64,000 bases of DNA from Methylobacter psychrophilus (GTDB lineage Bacteria > Pseudomonadota > Gammaproteobacteria > Methylococcales > Methylomonadaceae): positions 62,001-126,000 of the forward strand of contig NZ_JAOEGU010000007.1 of the NCBI RefSeq assembly GCF_025583945.1, written 5' to 3'. Below the pieces are notes generated by a model. The model had not been told where the DNA came from, made no database searches, and saw only the letters and a list, made by a program, of their open reading frames with translations. How positions within the stretch are numbered: the stretch's first letter is position 1; every line of letters starts with the position of its first letter. The position numbers were made by a program, and so were the translations under genes. Below, piece by piece: positions 48,941 to 58,344 of the stretch.

Positions 48941-48964
48941 TCCTTCGACACTGCTCAGAGCAGG
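48941..48964 (+). repeat. Short dispersed repeat (CTTCGAC...CTCAG)
   Basis: TCCTTCGACACTGCTCAGAG followed by CAGG, the third copy of the unit seen at 32351-32378 and in glmS. It lies in the 274-nt gap after the dehydrogenase gene, next to a CACGAAG-type repeat. Confidence 0.6.
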
Positions 48965-48991
48965 CTTTATGGTAAAAGACATTTAATAATT

Positions 48992-49024
48992 AAGGGCAAA
49001 GGGTTAACCTTCGCCCTTTTTTAT
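48992..49024 (+). terminator. Intrinsic terminator after the dehydrogenase gene
   Basis: AAGGGCAAAGGGT pairs with ACCTTCGCCCTT (one bulge) and continues into a run of six T. It ends the transcript about 120 nt after the stop codon and 124 nt before the degQ-like gene. Confidence 0.8.
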
Positions 49025-49147
49025 TCAGATGCTTTTAAGTTTTATAACGCTCAACGACGGCCTTTTAATTAACGAGTTGCTCTTGTATTAAACATTTCCA
49101 GACCTATATTATCTGCTATTCATGTTAAAAAACTCCGGGGAATTCTG

Positions 49148-50512
49148 ATGAATGCACCATTAATAAAACAGTTGTTATTGATATCGATTTTATCCGTTTG
49201 CCTGTCTATCCCCTTGATAGCTCAAGCGGCGGGTATGCCACCTTATATTGACGGGCAACCATTACCCTCTTTAGCACCCATGCTTGAGCATGCGACACCG
49301 GCTGTAGTCAACATTTCTACCTCAACCAATATTCAGGTTAGTGAAAATCCGTTGATGCAGGATCCTTTTTTTCGTCAATTTTTTAATGTACCTAATCAGT
49401 CACGGCAGCGACAAAATAATAGTCTGGGCTCAGGAGTCATTATAGATAGTAATCAAGGCTTGGTTCTGACGAATAATCACGTCATTGATAAAGCGGATAA
49501 AATTCGGGTAACTTTACATGATGGTCGTCAACTGACTGCCAAATTGATTGGCACTGATCCTGAAGCGGATATAGCTATTATTCAGATTCCCGCCAACAAT
49601 TTAACCCAACTGCCTATTGCGGATTCAAGTCAATTAAAAGTCGGGGATTTCGTGGTTGCTATTGGTAATCCGTTTGGTTTGGGGCAGACCGTAACTTCGG
49701 GTATAGTCAGTGCTTTAGGTCGTTCCGGTCTTGGCATAGAAGGCTATGAAGATTTTATCCAAACCGATGCATCTATTAATCCGGGTAATTCCGGTGGCGC
49801 ACTGGTTAATCTTCGCGGCCAATTAATTGGCATGAATACTGCAATTCTCGCACCCACTGGCGGTAATGTCGGTATAGGTTTTGCCATTCCTACCAACATG
49901 ATTATGCCTATTAAAGACTTGCTGGTTAAACATGGCGAAGTGAAACGTGGTTTGTTGGGCGTCACTACCCAGGATTTAACCCCTGACCTGGTTAATGCCT
50001 TTAATCTGGAAAATAAGCATGGCGCTGCTGTCAGTCGGATTGAAAGTGATTCACCAGCCGCAAAAGCAGGATTGGAGCCGGGTGATATTATTGTCTTCGC
50101 CAATGGTAAACCGGTTAAAAATAGCCAGGATATTCGTAATATCGTTGGCTTGTTACAAATTGGCGACAAGGTTGATATAGAATATTTCCGCGGCAACGAA
50201 AAAAAATCAGTGGTTGCAACGATTGGTAAACAGGAGCAACCTCGATTAGCCGGAGAAAAGTTGCATCCCTTATTAAAAGGTACTGTTTTGGGAGTAACGC
50301 AAAAAGATCAGATTGAAGGGATTTTATTTGAAAAGATCCAAACTTCCTCTTATACCTGGCGTTTGGGCTTACGTCCCGGTGACGTTATCGTCTCCGCAAA
50401 TCGCTATCGCGTTCATAATCTTGAGGAATTAAAGAAAGTGGTTGATCCCGTTGCTCCGCTGTTAATTAATATCCAGCGCGGACAGGAAGGCTTCTTTGTT
50501 GTGTTAAGATAA
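49148..50512 (+). CDS. degQ: Periplasmic serine endoprotease DegP/DegQ family
   Basis: HtrA-type protease and chaperone for misfolded envelope proteins. Signal peptide to about residue 28 (IPLIAQAA). Catalytic triad His111 (TNNHVI), Asp141 (PEADIAII) and Ser215 (NPGNSGGAL); then two PDZ domains (starting GLLGVTTQDL and GTVLGVTQKD). The 454 residues are nearer DegQ (455) than DegP (474), and the shorter LA loop fits. Alone on its transcript. Confidence 0.92.
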   Translation: MNAPLIKQLLLISILSVCLSIPLIAQAAGMPPYIDGQPLPSLAPMLEHATPAVVNISTSTNIQVSENPLMQDPFFRQFFNVPNQSRQRQNNSLGSGVIIDSNQGLVLTNNHVIDKADKIRVTLHDGRQLTAKLIGTDPEADIAIIQIPANNLTQLPIADSSQLKVGDFVVAIGNPFGLGQTVTSGIVSALGRSGLGIEGYEDFIQTDASINPGNSGGALVNLRGQLIGMNTAILAPTGGNVGIGFAIPTNMIMPIKDLLVKHGEVKRGLLGVTTQDLTPDLVNAFNLENKHGAAVSRIESDSPAAKAGLEPGDIIVFANGKPVKNSQDIRNIVGLLQIGDKVDIEYFRGNEKKSVVATIGKQEQPRLAGEKLHPLLKGTVLGVTQKDQIEGILFEKIQTSSYTWRLGLRPGDVIVSANRYRVHNLEELKKVVDPVAPLLINIQRGQEGFFVVLR

Positions 50513-50604
50513 TAGAACAGGCGCAAGGCTAAAGGTACAAGGCGAAAGAACTTGTTTTGACTTTGCCTTTTTGTCCTTTGCCTTTGGTCTCCCTATAATA
50601 AAAT

Positions 50605-51126
50605 ATGAATACAGATAAAAACTTCATCCCCTTAAATATTGCCATATTAGTCGTTTCCGACACGCGTACCAATGCCGACGATACCTCGGGTAAAACCTTG
50701 GTGGAACGCGCTACAGAAGCCGGACACCATGTGATGGAAAAGAAAATAGTGGCTGATAATATTTATCAGATCAGGGCTGCTGTTTCAAACTGGATTGCCG
50801 CCGATAACATTAATGTGGTGATAAGTACCGGTGGAACCGGCGTAACCGGCCGGGACGGAACGCCAGAGGCCGTGGCACCTTTACTGGATAAAATCCTTGA
50901 TGGTTTTGGTGAAACTTTCAGAATGTTGTCCTACCAGGATATTAAAACGTCAACCATCCAGTCCAGAGCGCTTGCCGGAGTTGCTAATGCAACCTATCTG
51001 TTTTGTCTGCCCGGCTCATCGGGTGCCTGTCGCACCGCTTGGGATGCGTTGATTAAAGAACAACTGGATTATCGCACCCGACCTTGCAATCTGGTTCAGC
51101 TCATGCCCAGACTACTGGAAAAATAA
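50605..51126 (+). CDS. moaB: Molybdenum cofactor biosynthesis protein B
   Basis: MPT adenylyltransferase-like protein of 173 residues with the MoaB/MogA core ILVVSDTRTNADDTSGKTL, VVISTGGTGVTGRDGTPEAV and LFCLPGSSGACRTAWD. E. coli MoaB is 170 residues. A 92-nt gap after degQ is filled by low-complexity AAGGC/CTTTGCC repeats that could pair. DUF423 follows after 1 nt. Confidence 0.94.
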   Translation: MNTDKNFIPLNIAILVVSDTRTNADDTSGKTLVERATEAGHHVMEKKIVADNIYQIRAAVSNWIAADNINVVISTGGTGVTGRDGTPEAVAPLLDKILDGFGETFRMLSYQDIKTSTIQSRALAGVANATYLFCLPGSSGACRTAWDALIKEQLDYRTRPCNLVQLMPRLLEK

Positions 51127-51127
51127 C

Positions 51128-51532
51128 ATGCAATCCTGTTTTTTATTTCTTGGTGCGCTAAGCGCACTGATCGGCGTTGGCATGGGTGCTTTTGGTGCTC
51201 ATGGTTTAAAAGCCGTCTTAAGTCCCGAATTGTTAACTGTCTATCAAACTGGTGTTACCTATCAAATGTGGCACGCACTGGGCCTGATCGCTATTGCACT
51301 CATGCGCCAGCAAATTCCTGAATCCAGATTACTGCTTTGGGCCGGCTGGCTAATGTTTATTGGTATACTCATTTTTTCCGGTAGCTTATATTTACTGGCT
51401 TTACTTGATCTAAAATGGTTAGGCATGATTACGCCGATAGGCGGCGTCAATTTTATAATTGCCTGGCTATTAATCGCTATTTTTGCAGCAAAAAAACCAC
51501 ATCACAGCAGGTATACACATGCGCGACGCTAA
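51128..51532 (+). CDS. DUF423 family membrane protein (YgdD-like)
   Basis: A 134-residue inner-membrane protein with four helices and the family opening LGALSALIGVGMGAFGAHGLK and TGVTYQMWHALGLI. Function unknown. It starts 1 nt after moaB and its last 14 nt overlap pepN, so the three genes are probably one transcript. Confidence 0.9.
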   Translation: MQSCFLFLGALSALIGVGMGAFGAHGLKAVLSPELLTVYQTGVTYQMWHALGLIAIALMRQQIPESRLLLWAGWLMFIGILIFSGSLYLLALLDLKWLGMITPIGGVNFIIAWLLIAIFAAKKPHHSRYTHARR

Positions 51533-54176
51533 TCCCCAAACCATTTATTTAAATGACTACACGGTACCCGACTATTTAATTCATAGTGTCGATTTAAATT
51601 TTACCCTGGCAGAAGAAAACACCAAGGTTATCTCACGACTTACTTTAAGCCGTAATCCTGCCAGTAAATCAGGTGACACGGCACTGGTTTTGGCGGGTGA
51701 AAATCTGACCTTAATCAGTGTCATTCTAAATGACGACAATGAATTAACTGACCAACACTACCTGCAAACGCCGGATTCATTAATTATTCATGAAGTACCG
51801 CAGCACCGAAATTTTGTGCTGACTATAGAAAATATCATTAATCCAAAAGCCAATACAGCCCTGGAAGGCTTATACCTTTCCAATAGTATGTTATGCACCC
51901 AGTGCGAAGCGGAAGGCTTTAGAAAAATCACTTATTTTCTCGACAGACCTGACGTGATGCCGCAATTTACTACGACGCTGATCGGCGACAAAGACCGCTA
52001 TCCGGTTTTACTTTCTAACGGCAACAAAATTGCCCAAGGTGAATTACCGGATAATCGCCATTGGGTAACGTGGGAAGATCCGTTTAACAAGCCTTGTTAT
52101 TTGTTTGCGCTGGTTGCAGGGCAGCTGGACTGTATTGAAGACAGCTTTATAACACAGTCCGGTCGCACGATCAGTTTACAGATTTTTGTTGAAAAACAGG
52201 ATCTCGATAAATGCGCACATGCCATGCAATCGCTTAAAAATGCCATGCACTGGGATGAGCAAGTTTATGGCCGTGAATATGATCTGGATTTATACATGAT
52301 TGTTGCCGTCGGTCATTTCAATATGGGAGCGATGGAAAACAAAGGCCTTAACGTTTTCAACACCAAATTTGTGCTGGCCCGACCTGATACCGCAACTGAC
52401 TCTGATTATGAGCATATTGAAGGTGTTATCGGCCATGAATATTTCCATAACTGGACTGGCAATCGCATTACTTGTCGTGACTGGTTTCAGCTTAGCCTGA
52501 AAGAAGGCTTTACCGTATTTCGCGATCAGGAATTTACCGGCGACCGTACCTCCAAAGCGGTAAAACGCATTGAAGATGTCAACAATCTACGTACCCGCCA
52601 ATTTGCCGAAGATGCAGGTCCCCTGGCACATCCGATCCGCCCCCATGCCTACATAGAAATCAACAATTTTTATACCTTAACGGTCTATGAAAAAGGCGCT
52701 GAAGTCGTGCGTATGATACACACGCTAGTCGGTGCCGAAGGTTTTCGCAAAGGTAGTGATTTATATTTTGAACGCCATGATGGTCAGGCAGTTACCTGCG
52801 ATGATTTTGTTAACGCGATGGAAGCGGCCAATGCCATTGATTTAACCCAATTCCGGCTATGGTATGCGCAGGCAGGCACACCGGTATTAACTGTTCAGCA
52901 AGCTTATGATGCAGAGGCACAAACGCTGACCTTAACCATCACTCAACAGTGTCCGCCAACACCAGGACAAGCCGTTAAAGAACCGATGCATATGCCGGTA
53001 ACAGTCGGCTTAATCAACAAAGACGGCTCGATTGCACCGTGTAAGTTACAAGATCTTGAGCGTGGCAACGAGCGTGATGAAGTCATTTTGCAACTGACCC
53101 AAGCCGAGCAAACCTTTATCTTTGAAGACCTGAAAGAGCAGCCGGTACTGTCTATTTTAAGAGGTTTTTCCGCGCCCGTTAAACTGATCATGGAACGCCG
53201 TCTTGAAGAATTGGCCTTTTTATTAAGTCATGACAGCGATACCTTTAATCGCTGGGAAGCAGGACAACAACTTGCTGGACAGATTATCGCCGGACTGATT
53301 GCTGATATACAAAATAACAGACCTCTGCAAGTAAATCCGATTATTATCACGGCCTTTAAACAAGTCATCGAACAATCGTGGGATGACTTGTCGTATTTTT
53401 CATTATTATTAAGCTTACCGTCAGAAACTTATCTGGCAGAGCAAATGCAAGTAGTCGATGTTGAAGCCATTCATACTGCCCGCGAGTTTGTCCTATTGGC
53501 GCTGGCTGAACAGCTACAAGAGCAGTTTAAAACTCTGTACCAAGATAATCATCGGGAGGAATCAGGCGTATTTGACTCCGGCGCTATTGGTCGCAGACGT
53601 ATTAAAAACATTTGTTTGGCTTATTTAGGCAGACTTGAACAAGCACAAATACAGCAATGGTCACAGCAACAATTTGATGCCGCCAAAAATATGACCGATC
53701 AAATGGCAGCATTAGCAGTGATTGTCAATAGTTCGCATCCAGCCAGACAACAGTGCCTGAGTAATTTTTATCAACAATGGCAAACAGAAGCGTTGGTTAT
53801 TGATAAATGGTTCGCACTACAGGCATCCAGCCATAATCCGGACACCTTTACTACCGTTCAGGCCTTAATGCAGCATCCTGCGTTTGATTTAAAAAATCCA
53901 AATCGGGTGAGATCCTTGATTGGCGCATTTAGTCAGGCCAACCCATTACATTTTCATGCCGCCAATGGACAAGGTTATCAATTTCTGGCTGACCAGATTA
54001 TTGCTCTCAACACTTTAAACCCACAGGTTGCCTCACGTATGTTAAGCGCATTAACAACATGGCGCAGGTATGACCAAGGTAGACAAGCGCTAATAAAAGC
54101 GCAACTGGAAAGAATAATGACCACCGAGGATGTTTCCAAAGACGTTTATGAAGTAGTCAGTAAAAGTCTCGCCTAA
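51519..54176 (+). CDS. pepN: Aminopeptidase N
   Basis: M1-family zinc aminopeptidase, 885 residues (E. coli 870). GAMEN at 270-274, HEYFHNWTGN with zinc His306 and His310 and catalytic Glu307, and Glu329 in LKEGFTVF complete the active site. ATG at 51519 is used because MRDANPQTIYL is the homologous N-terminus; the upstream in-frame start lies inside the DUF423 gene. Cytoplasmic peptide turnover. Confidence 0.96.
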   Translation: MRDANPQTIYLNDYTVPDYLIHSVDLNFTLAEENTKVISRLTLSRNPASKSGDTALVLAGENLTLISVILNDDNELTDQHYLQTPDSLIIHEVPQHRNFVLTIENIINPKANTALEGLYLSNSMLCTQCEAEGFRKITYFLDRPDVMPQFTTTLIGDKDRYPVLLSNGNKIAQGELPDNRHWVTWEDPFNKPCYLFALVAGQLDCIEDSFITQSGRTISLQIFVEKQDLDKCAHAMQSLKNAMHWDEQVYGREYDLDLYMIVAVGHFNMGAMENKGLNVFNTKFVLARPDTATDSDYEHIEGVIGHEYFHNWTGNRITCRDWFQLSLKEGFTVFRDQEFTGDRTSKAVKRIEDVNNLRTRQFAEDAGPLAHPIRPHAYIEINNFYTLTVYEKGAEVVRMIHTLVGAEGFRKGSDLYFERHDGQAVTCDDFVNAMEAANAIDLTQFRLWYAQAGTPVLTVQQAYDAEAQTLTLTITQQCPPTPGQAVKEPMHMPVTVGLINKDGSIAPCKLQDLERGNERDEVILQLTQAEQTFIFEDLKEQPVLSILRGFSAPVKLIMERRLEELAFLLSHDSDTFNRWEAGQQLAGQIIAGLIADIQNNRPLQVNPIIITAFKQVIEQSWDDLSYFSLLLSLPSETYLAEQMQVVDVEAIHTAREFVLLALAEQLQEQFKTLYQDNHREESGVFDSGAIGRRRIKNICLAYLGRLEQAQIQQWSQQQFDAAKNMTDQMAALAVIVNSSHPARQQCLSNFYQQWQTEALVIDKWFALQASSHNPDTFTTVQALMQHPAFDLKNPNRVRSLIGAFSQANPLHFHAANGQGYQFLADQIIALNTLNPQVASRMLSALTTWRRYDQGRQALIKAQLERIMTTEDVSKDVYEVVSKSLA

Positions 54177-54195
54177 ACGATAGTAAAGTCCGCTA

Positions 54196-54264
54196 TAGAT
54201 TCTCGGATAAATAATTTCTATGCATACAGCGACGTGTATTGGAAATTTAATTTCTGAAAATCTA
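54196..54264 (+). repeat. Palindromic repeat, copy E (internal deletion, 69 bp)
   Basis: TAGATTCTCGGATAAATAAT at the left and ATTTAATTTCTGAAAATCTA at the right, with the central hairpin missing and the short spacer CATACAGCGACGTGTATT between. TA dinucleotides flank both ends. It shows that the terminal repeats persist without the core, as expected of a mobile element rather than a terminator. Confidence 0.85.
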
Positions 54265-54325
54265 TAGAAAATATGACGGAGAGATTAAGGTGAGTGGAAA
54301 AAACCTTTTGGAAAGCTCGGTAATA

Positions 54326-54434
54326 TAGATTTTCAGATAAATAATTTCGATGCTAACGGATAACATCCCTTGAAGGGATGGTATCCGTAATAGTTTACAG
54401 CGACGTGAATAGAAATTTAATTTCTGAAAGACTA
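54326..54434 (+). repeat. Palindromic repeat, full copy F (109 bp)
   Basis: TAGATTTTCAGATAAATAAT at the left end, the central hairpin ACGGATAACATCCCTTGAAG with its inverse to position 54388, then TACAGCGACGTGAATAG and the right end TCTGAAAGACTA. It stops a few bases before the remnant DUF2156 gene. Confidence 0.88.
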
Positions 54435-54436
54435 TT

Positions 54437-54917
54437 GATGAAAAAGAATGTCTTGAACGCAAAGCTTTGGTAAATATTGTTCGCAAATGGGGTGATGTTG
54501 GTTCTATGCCAAACAAGGCGAAAAATAGTGGGAATTTTGATACTCAACGAACTGCAAGCGCATAATAGCTGGCTTTTAAATAACGTCATGATAACCAAAG
54601 ACGCCCCCCATGGCATTTCAGAATTATTAGTCATTGCTACGCTACAAGCTTTGGCAAAAGAAAATTGTAAGTCAGTTACCATAGGTCCTGTTCCAGGAGA
54701 GCAGTTGGGAAAAATAAGCGGACTTGGCCGGTTTTCAGAAACAATGACACGCTGGATTTACAGGTTTGCCAAGAATTTTTTTCATCTCAATGGCCATGCA
54801 ACCTTCTGGAAAAAATTCGAGCCGGTAAATTGTTCCTCCTGTTTATTATTCCCTGAAAAAAACTTGTCATTTTCAAGTATCAAGGCGCTCTTTAAAGCCT
54901 TGAATGTCCACGTTTAA
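54437..54917 (+). pseudogene. Broken DUF2156-type (LPG synthetase-associated) gene
   Basis: From about 54517 the frame ending at 54917 reads GILILNELQAHNSWLLNNVM, DAPHGISELLVIATLQALAK and FFHLNGHATFWKKFEPV, the C-terminal part of the DUF2156/MprF-like acyltransferase fold, which carries aminoacyl or acyl transfer to lipids. The 5' part ERKALVNIVRKWGDVGS, which could belong to the same protein, is in a different frame (from 54437), and no good start codon or ribosome binding site exists. The N-terminal two thirds are missing. Repeat copy F ends 2 nt upstream. I read it as a truncated, frameshifted remnant; a short expressed protein from TTG 54477 is less likely. Confidence 0.6.
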
Positions 54918-55081
54918 AAATTCGCTATAAAATAAATCTTACATTTTTAACCTGTGTTGTAAGCCGATCTGATTTTATAGATTTTTGATTTATCAGTTAT
55001 GACATAATAACAATCCCCGATTGGCTGTTTATGAATTAGTTAAACCTGTTTTGTCAATGAAGAATTATTTTTGGAGGGTGA

Positions 55082-55750
55082 GTGCGACTTTTACTGGTTG
55101 AAGATGATGAAATACTGGGCGATGGTTTGGTTGCCGGCTTAAAAATGGAAGGTTATGCCGTTGATTGGCTAACTAATGGCAAGCTTGCCGACGAGGCTTT
55201 AAAACTCAACACTTATGAGTTAATCGTCTTGGATCTAAATTTGCCGGACATGGGTGGTATGGCTATTTTAACGGCGTTAAGAAATCGTAAGGATGAAACG
55301 CCGGTGATGGTGCTGACGGCTAAAGATACCGTTTCTGATCGGGTATTGGGTTTGGATAGTGGTGCTGATGATTTTGTTATTAAGCCGTTTGAGCTTGATG
55401 AGGTTTGTGCAAGGTTGAGAGCATTGGCTCGGCGCAGTGAGGGCAGAAGTGCCCCAACTATTGAGTATAAAGGTATCGTACTGGATCCTGCTTCTCATCA
55501 AGTTACCTTTAACAACGAAAAGATAGAGCTGTCACAAAAAGAATTTGAGATATTGAGCTTTCTGATGAGTAACATCGGCAAGGTCGTTTCCCGTTCCCGG
55601 CTTGAAGAAAGCCTTTATTCATGGGATTCTGACGTAGAAAGCAATACCGTTGAAGTTCATATACATTATCTTAGAAAAAAACTCGATCCTGCGCTGATCC
55701 GTACCGTTCGCGGTGTTGGTTATATTATTGATAATGACGACGAGTCATGA
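55082..55750 (+). CDS. OmpR/PhoB-type response regulator (QseB/PmrA-like)
   Basis: A 222-residue regulator. Receiver domain with phospho-acceptor Asp51 (IVLDLNLPDMGG), acidic pair EDD at 7-9 and Lys in FVIKPFEL; then a winged-helix DNA-binding domain from about residue 125 (LSQKEFEILSFLMSN, TVEVHIHYLRKKL, RTVRGVGYI). The start is GTG after GGAGG. The stop overlaps the kinase ATG (ATGA). Confidence 0.93.
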   Translation: MRLLLVEDDEILGDGLVAGLKMEGYAVDWLTNGKLADEALKLNTYELIVLDLNLPDMGGMAILTALRNRKDETPVMVLTAKDTVSDRVLGLDSGADDFVIKPFELDEVCARLRALARRSEGRSAPTIEYKGIVLDPASHQVTFNNEKIELSQKEFEILSFLMSNIGKVVSRSRLEESLYSWDSDVESNTVEVHIHYLRKKLDPALIRTVRGVGYIIDNDDES

Positions 55751-57351
55751 ATTATTCCCTTCGGCAATTATTGTTGGTAAGCCTGCTATCAGCATCCATG
55801 CTGATTTGGGGGATTGCCGCCTATGTCAGTTATAAAGTAACGCGTAATGAAGTTGCCAACCTGTTTGATGCGGAATTGGCACAATCGGCAAAAGTACTTA
55901 ATGCCTTTGTTGAAAGCCTGCTTCGTGAAGGCTCGTTCTCAGGGCACTGGAGCAAGGAACAGGCTGACGAGATTTTACATACCTATGCGTTAAAGCGTAA
56001 GTTTAAAAGCAAGAGCGCCTTTCAATTGTGGTCTGAGGATGATGGTTTATTGCTGCGCTCGGAAAACGAGCCGGCATTTTCGGTTCATGGTTTTAATCAA
56101 ACCAATATTAATGATCAGTTATGGCCGATATTTGATGAGCTGTTACAAGCGAATGCGTTAGGCCATAAATATGAAAGAAAAATTGCTTTTCAACTCTGGT
56201 CCAAAAAAGAGGGCTTGGTATTGCGTTCCGATAGTGCGCCATTGTTTGCTTTTTCTTCATCAGATCATGGTTTTAGTGAAGCCACTATTGATGATAATGT
56301 GTGGCATGTTTTCAGTATTACTACGTCAACCGGCGAATATATCATCCATGTTGGTCAGAAAGAAGAGATTCGTGCCGAATTAACGGATGAAATATCATCC
56401 CAATTGGTTACCCAGTTTCTTATTGGTTTGCCTTTTTTAGGTTTGGTTATCTGGTTTATTGTCGGTCTGTCTTTAAAGCCCATTAACCGATTGGAAAAAG
56501 CACTTGCCAAGCGTGAAGCCAGCTATCTTAAACCGCTATCCATCAAAAGGCTACCCAATGAAATTGTACCGGTAGTTAATGAAATCAATAATCTTTTTGT
56601 GCAGTTGGAACAGGCTTTTGAGCATGAACGCCGATTTACCGCTGATGCCTCTCATGAATTAAGAACACCGTTAGCAGGATTATTGACACAAGCACATGTT
56701 GCCCTAAGAACGACCGATGAAGAGGTGCGTAAACAGGCGCTTTTACGTATTAAACAGGCCGTTAACAGAATGACCTATATGGTTCAGCAATTGTTGACGT
56801 TCTCGCGTATTGAGTCTGGTGAGGAATTTTTAATCAAACAAAATACGATGGTGAGTCGTGAGGTTATTCATGTAATCGCCGAGTTGGAACCTGATGCACA
56901 TAAAAAACAGATTGTTATGGAGCTTATGGAGGAAAATGTGGTTCCGGTTGTTGTTAACGGGCCATTAGTCTCTATTTTGATTCGAAATATTATTGATAAT
57001 GCCATCAAATATACGCCTGCCAAAGGTAATGTATTAATAACCGTAACTGGCCAGGAAAAATATTTACAAATATGTGTTGAAGATTCCGGGCCGGGAATAG
57101 CGCCTGATCAATACGAAAAGTCTTTAAAGCGTTTTCATCGCTGTGTCGATACGGCCAATACGGCAAAAGGCACCGGTCTGGGCTTTTCCATGGTGCAACG
57201 AATTGCCGCTATTCATAATGCCGATCTAATTTTAGGTGTGTCTCAATTTGGCGGGCTAAAAGTGACGGTATTATTTCCGTTACCGGTCAGGCCGGTTGAT
57301 AAGTCATGGCAAAAGAAATTGAGTTTTTTTCATCTCAAAAAAAGTAGCTGA
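55747..57351 (+). CDS. Sensor histidine kinase (QseC-like) with duplicated sensor motif
   Basis: Inner-membrane kinase of 534 residues: helix at 8-26, periplasmic sensor to about 220, second helix (FLIGLPFLGLVIWFIVGLSL), HAMP-like linker, His303 in DASHELRTPLAG, and the N, G1 and G2 boxes (IIDNAIKY, EDSGPGI, GTGLGFSMV). The sensor holds the motif AFQLWSEDDGLLLRSENEP (residues 91-109) and again AFQLWSKKEGLVLRSDSAP (147-165), so the QseC-type sensing unit occurs twice. The ligand is unknown. Coupled to the upstream regulator. Confidence 0.92.
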   Translation: MNYSLRQLLLVSLLSASMLIWGIAAYVSYKVTRNEVANLFDAELAQSAKVLNAFVESLLREGSFSGHWSKEQADEILHTYALKRKFKSKSAFQLWSEDDGLLLRSENEPAFSVHGFNQTNINDQLWPIFDELLQANALGHKYERKIAFQLWSKKEGLVLRSDSAPLFAFSSSDHGFSEATIDDNVWHVFSITTSTGEYIIHVGQKEEIRAELTDEISSQLVTQFLIGLPFLGLVIWFIVGLSLKPINRLEKALAKREASYLKPLSIKRLPNEIVPVVNEINNLFVQLEQAFEHERRFTADASHELRTPLAGLLTQAHVALRTTDEEVRKQALLRIKQAVNRMTYMVQQLLTFSRIESGEEFLIKQNTMVSREVIHVIAELEPDAHKKQIVMELMEENVVPVVVNGPLVSILIRNIIDNAIKYTPAKGNVLITVTGQEKYLQICVEDSGPGIAPDQYEKSLKRFHRCVDTANTAKGTGLGFSMVQRIAAIHNADLILGVSQFGGLKVTVLFPLPVRPVDKSWQKKLSFFHLKKSS

Positions 57352-57544
57352 GACTTCAGCGATAGATATCGGCCAGTCTTAAAAGCTTTAGTCTACGAAA
57401 ATCAGGAAAGGCACGACAAAAAGATCAGATCAGCAAAATACTTCAATTGTATTTCCTGTATGATGGCAACCGCCGTTGTTTTATAACAAAGATCAACGGG
57501 TAAAAAAAAGCTATAATAATCAATTTTACACAGAGGAACATAAT

Positions 57545-58216
57545 ATGAACGAAAACTGGATTGCTCCTTCCATCCTTTCAGCCAATTTCGCCAAATTAGG
57601 TGAGGACGTGGATAGAGTTTTAGCGGATGGCGCTGATGTTGTGCATTTTGATGTGATGGATAATCATTTCGTGCCCAATCTGACCATCGGGCCTTTGGTT
57701 TGTGAAGCCTTAAGAAAACATGGTGTAACGGCACCGATTGATGTGCATTTAATGGTTGAACCTGTTGACCGTTTGATTCCTGATTTTGCCAAAGCCGGTG
57801 CGAGTATCATTACCTTCCATCCTGAAGCCTCTGTGCATATCGACCGCACCCTGCAATTGATTAAAGATTGTGGCTGCAAAGCCGGACTGGTATTTAACCC
57901 GGGTACATCATTGCATTATCTGGATTATGTCATGGACAAGCTCGATATGATTTTATTGATGTCGGTTAATCCAGGTTTTGGCGGTCAATCATTTATCCCC
58001 TCAGCGCTGGATAAATTAAAGCTGGTCAGAAAAAGAATTGACGACAGCGGTTTGGATATTCGTCTGGAAATTGACGGTGGTGTAAAAGTCGACAATATCC
58101 GCGCTATTAAAGCAGCGGGTGCTGATACTTTTGTTGCCGGTTCAGCGATTTTCAGCCAGCCCGATTACAAAAAAGTTATTGACGAAATGCGTGCGGAATT
58201 GGCTTTAGCGGTTTAG
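57545..58216 (+). CDS. rpe: Ribulose-phosphate 3-epimerase
   Basis: Interconverts ribulose-5-P and xylulose-5-P in the pentose phosphate and ribulose monophosphate routes. A 223-residue TIM barrel with [59 protein letters not shown] and LEIDGGVK. The ATG at 57545 follows AGAGGAACATA; a frame upstream to 57476 has no homology. Confidence 0.96.
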   Translation: MNENWIAPSILSANFAKLGEDVDRVLADGADVVHFDVMDNHFVPNLTIGPLVCEALRKHGVTAPIDVHLMVEPVDRLIPDFAKAGASIITFHPEASVHIDRTLQLIKDCGCKAGLVFNPGTSLHYLDYVMDKLDMILLMSVNPGFGGQSFIPSALDKLKLVRKRIDDSGLDIRLEIDGGVKVDNIRAIKAAGADTFVAGSAIFSQPDYKKVIDEMRAELALAV

Positions 58217-58231
58217 TTTGTAGTAAGTTTT

Positions 58232-58309
58232 GTAGGTTGGGTTAGCGATAGCGTAACCCAACATTTGCCGCTTTGATGTGTTGGGTTACGCTATCGCTAA
58301 CCCACCTAC
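58232..58309. repeat. Long inverted repeat between rpe and trpE
   Basis: A 32-nt arm (58232-58263) containing GGGTTAGCGATAGCGTAACC pairs with 58279-58309 along its whole length except one extra T, around a 15-nt loop. Each arm is itself partly palindromic (GTTAGCGATAGCGTAAC). I recall similar sequences as dispersed elements in other genomes, but could not check. It should terminate or stall transcription before trpE. Confidence 0.75.
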
Positions 58310-58344
58310 GATACTTTAAAGACACATAGAATAACAAAACCATC

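Noticed and set aside
50515-50600. AAGGC/CTTTGCC-rich stretch between degQ and moaB as a terminator or small RNA
   Set aside because: Pairing is imperfect and low in complexity; it looks like slippage repeats rather than a defined structure.
54477-54917. Intact 146-residue gene starting at TTG
   Set aside because: The first 15 residues do not fit the family, no ribosome binding site is present, and an upstream homologous piece is in another frame, so a pseudogene is preferred.
58217-58344. Trp attenuator before trpE
   Set aside because: No short frame with Trp codons precedes the hairpin; the inverted repeat is too long and symmetrical and looks like a repeat element.
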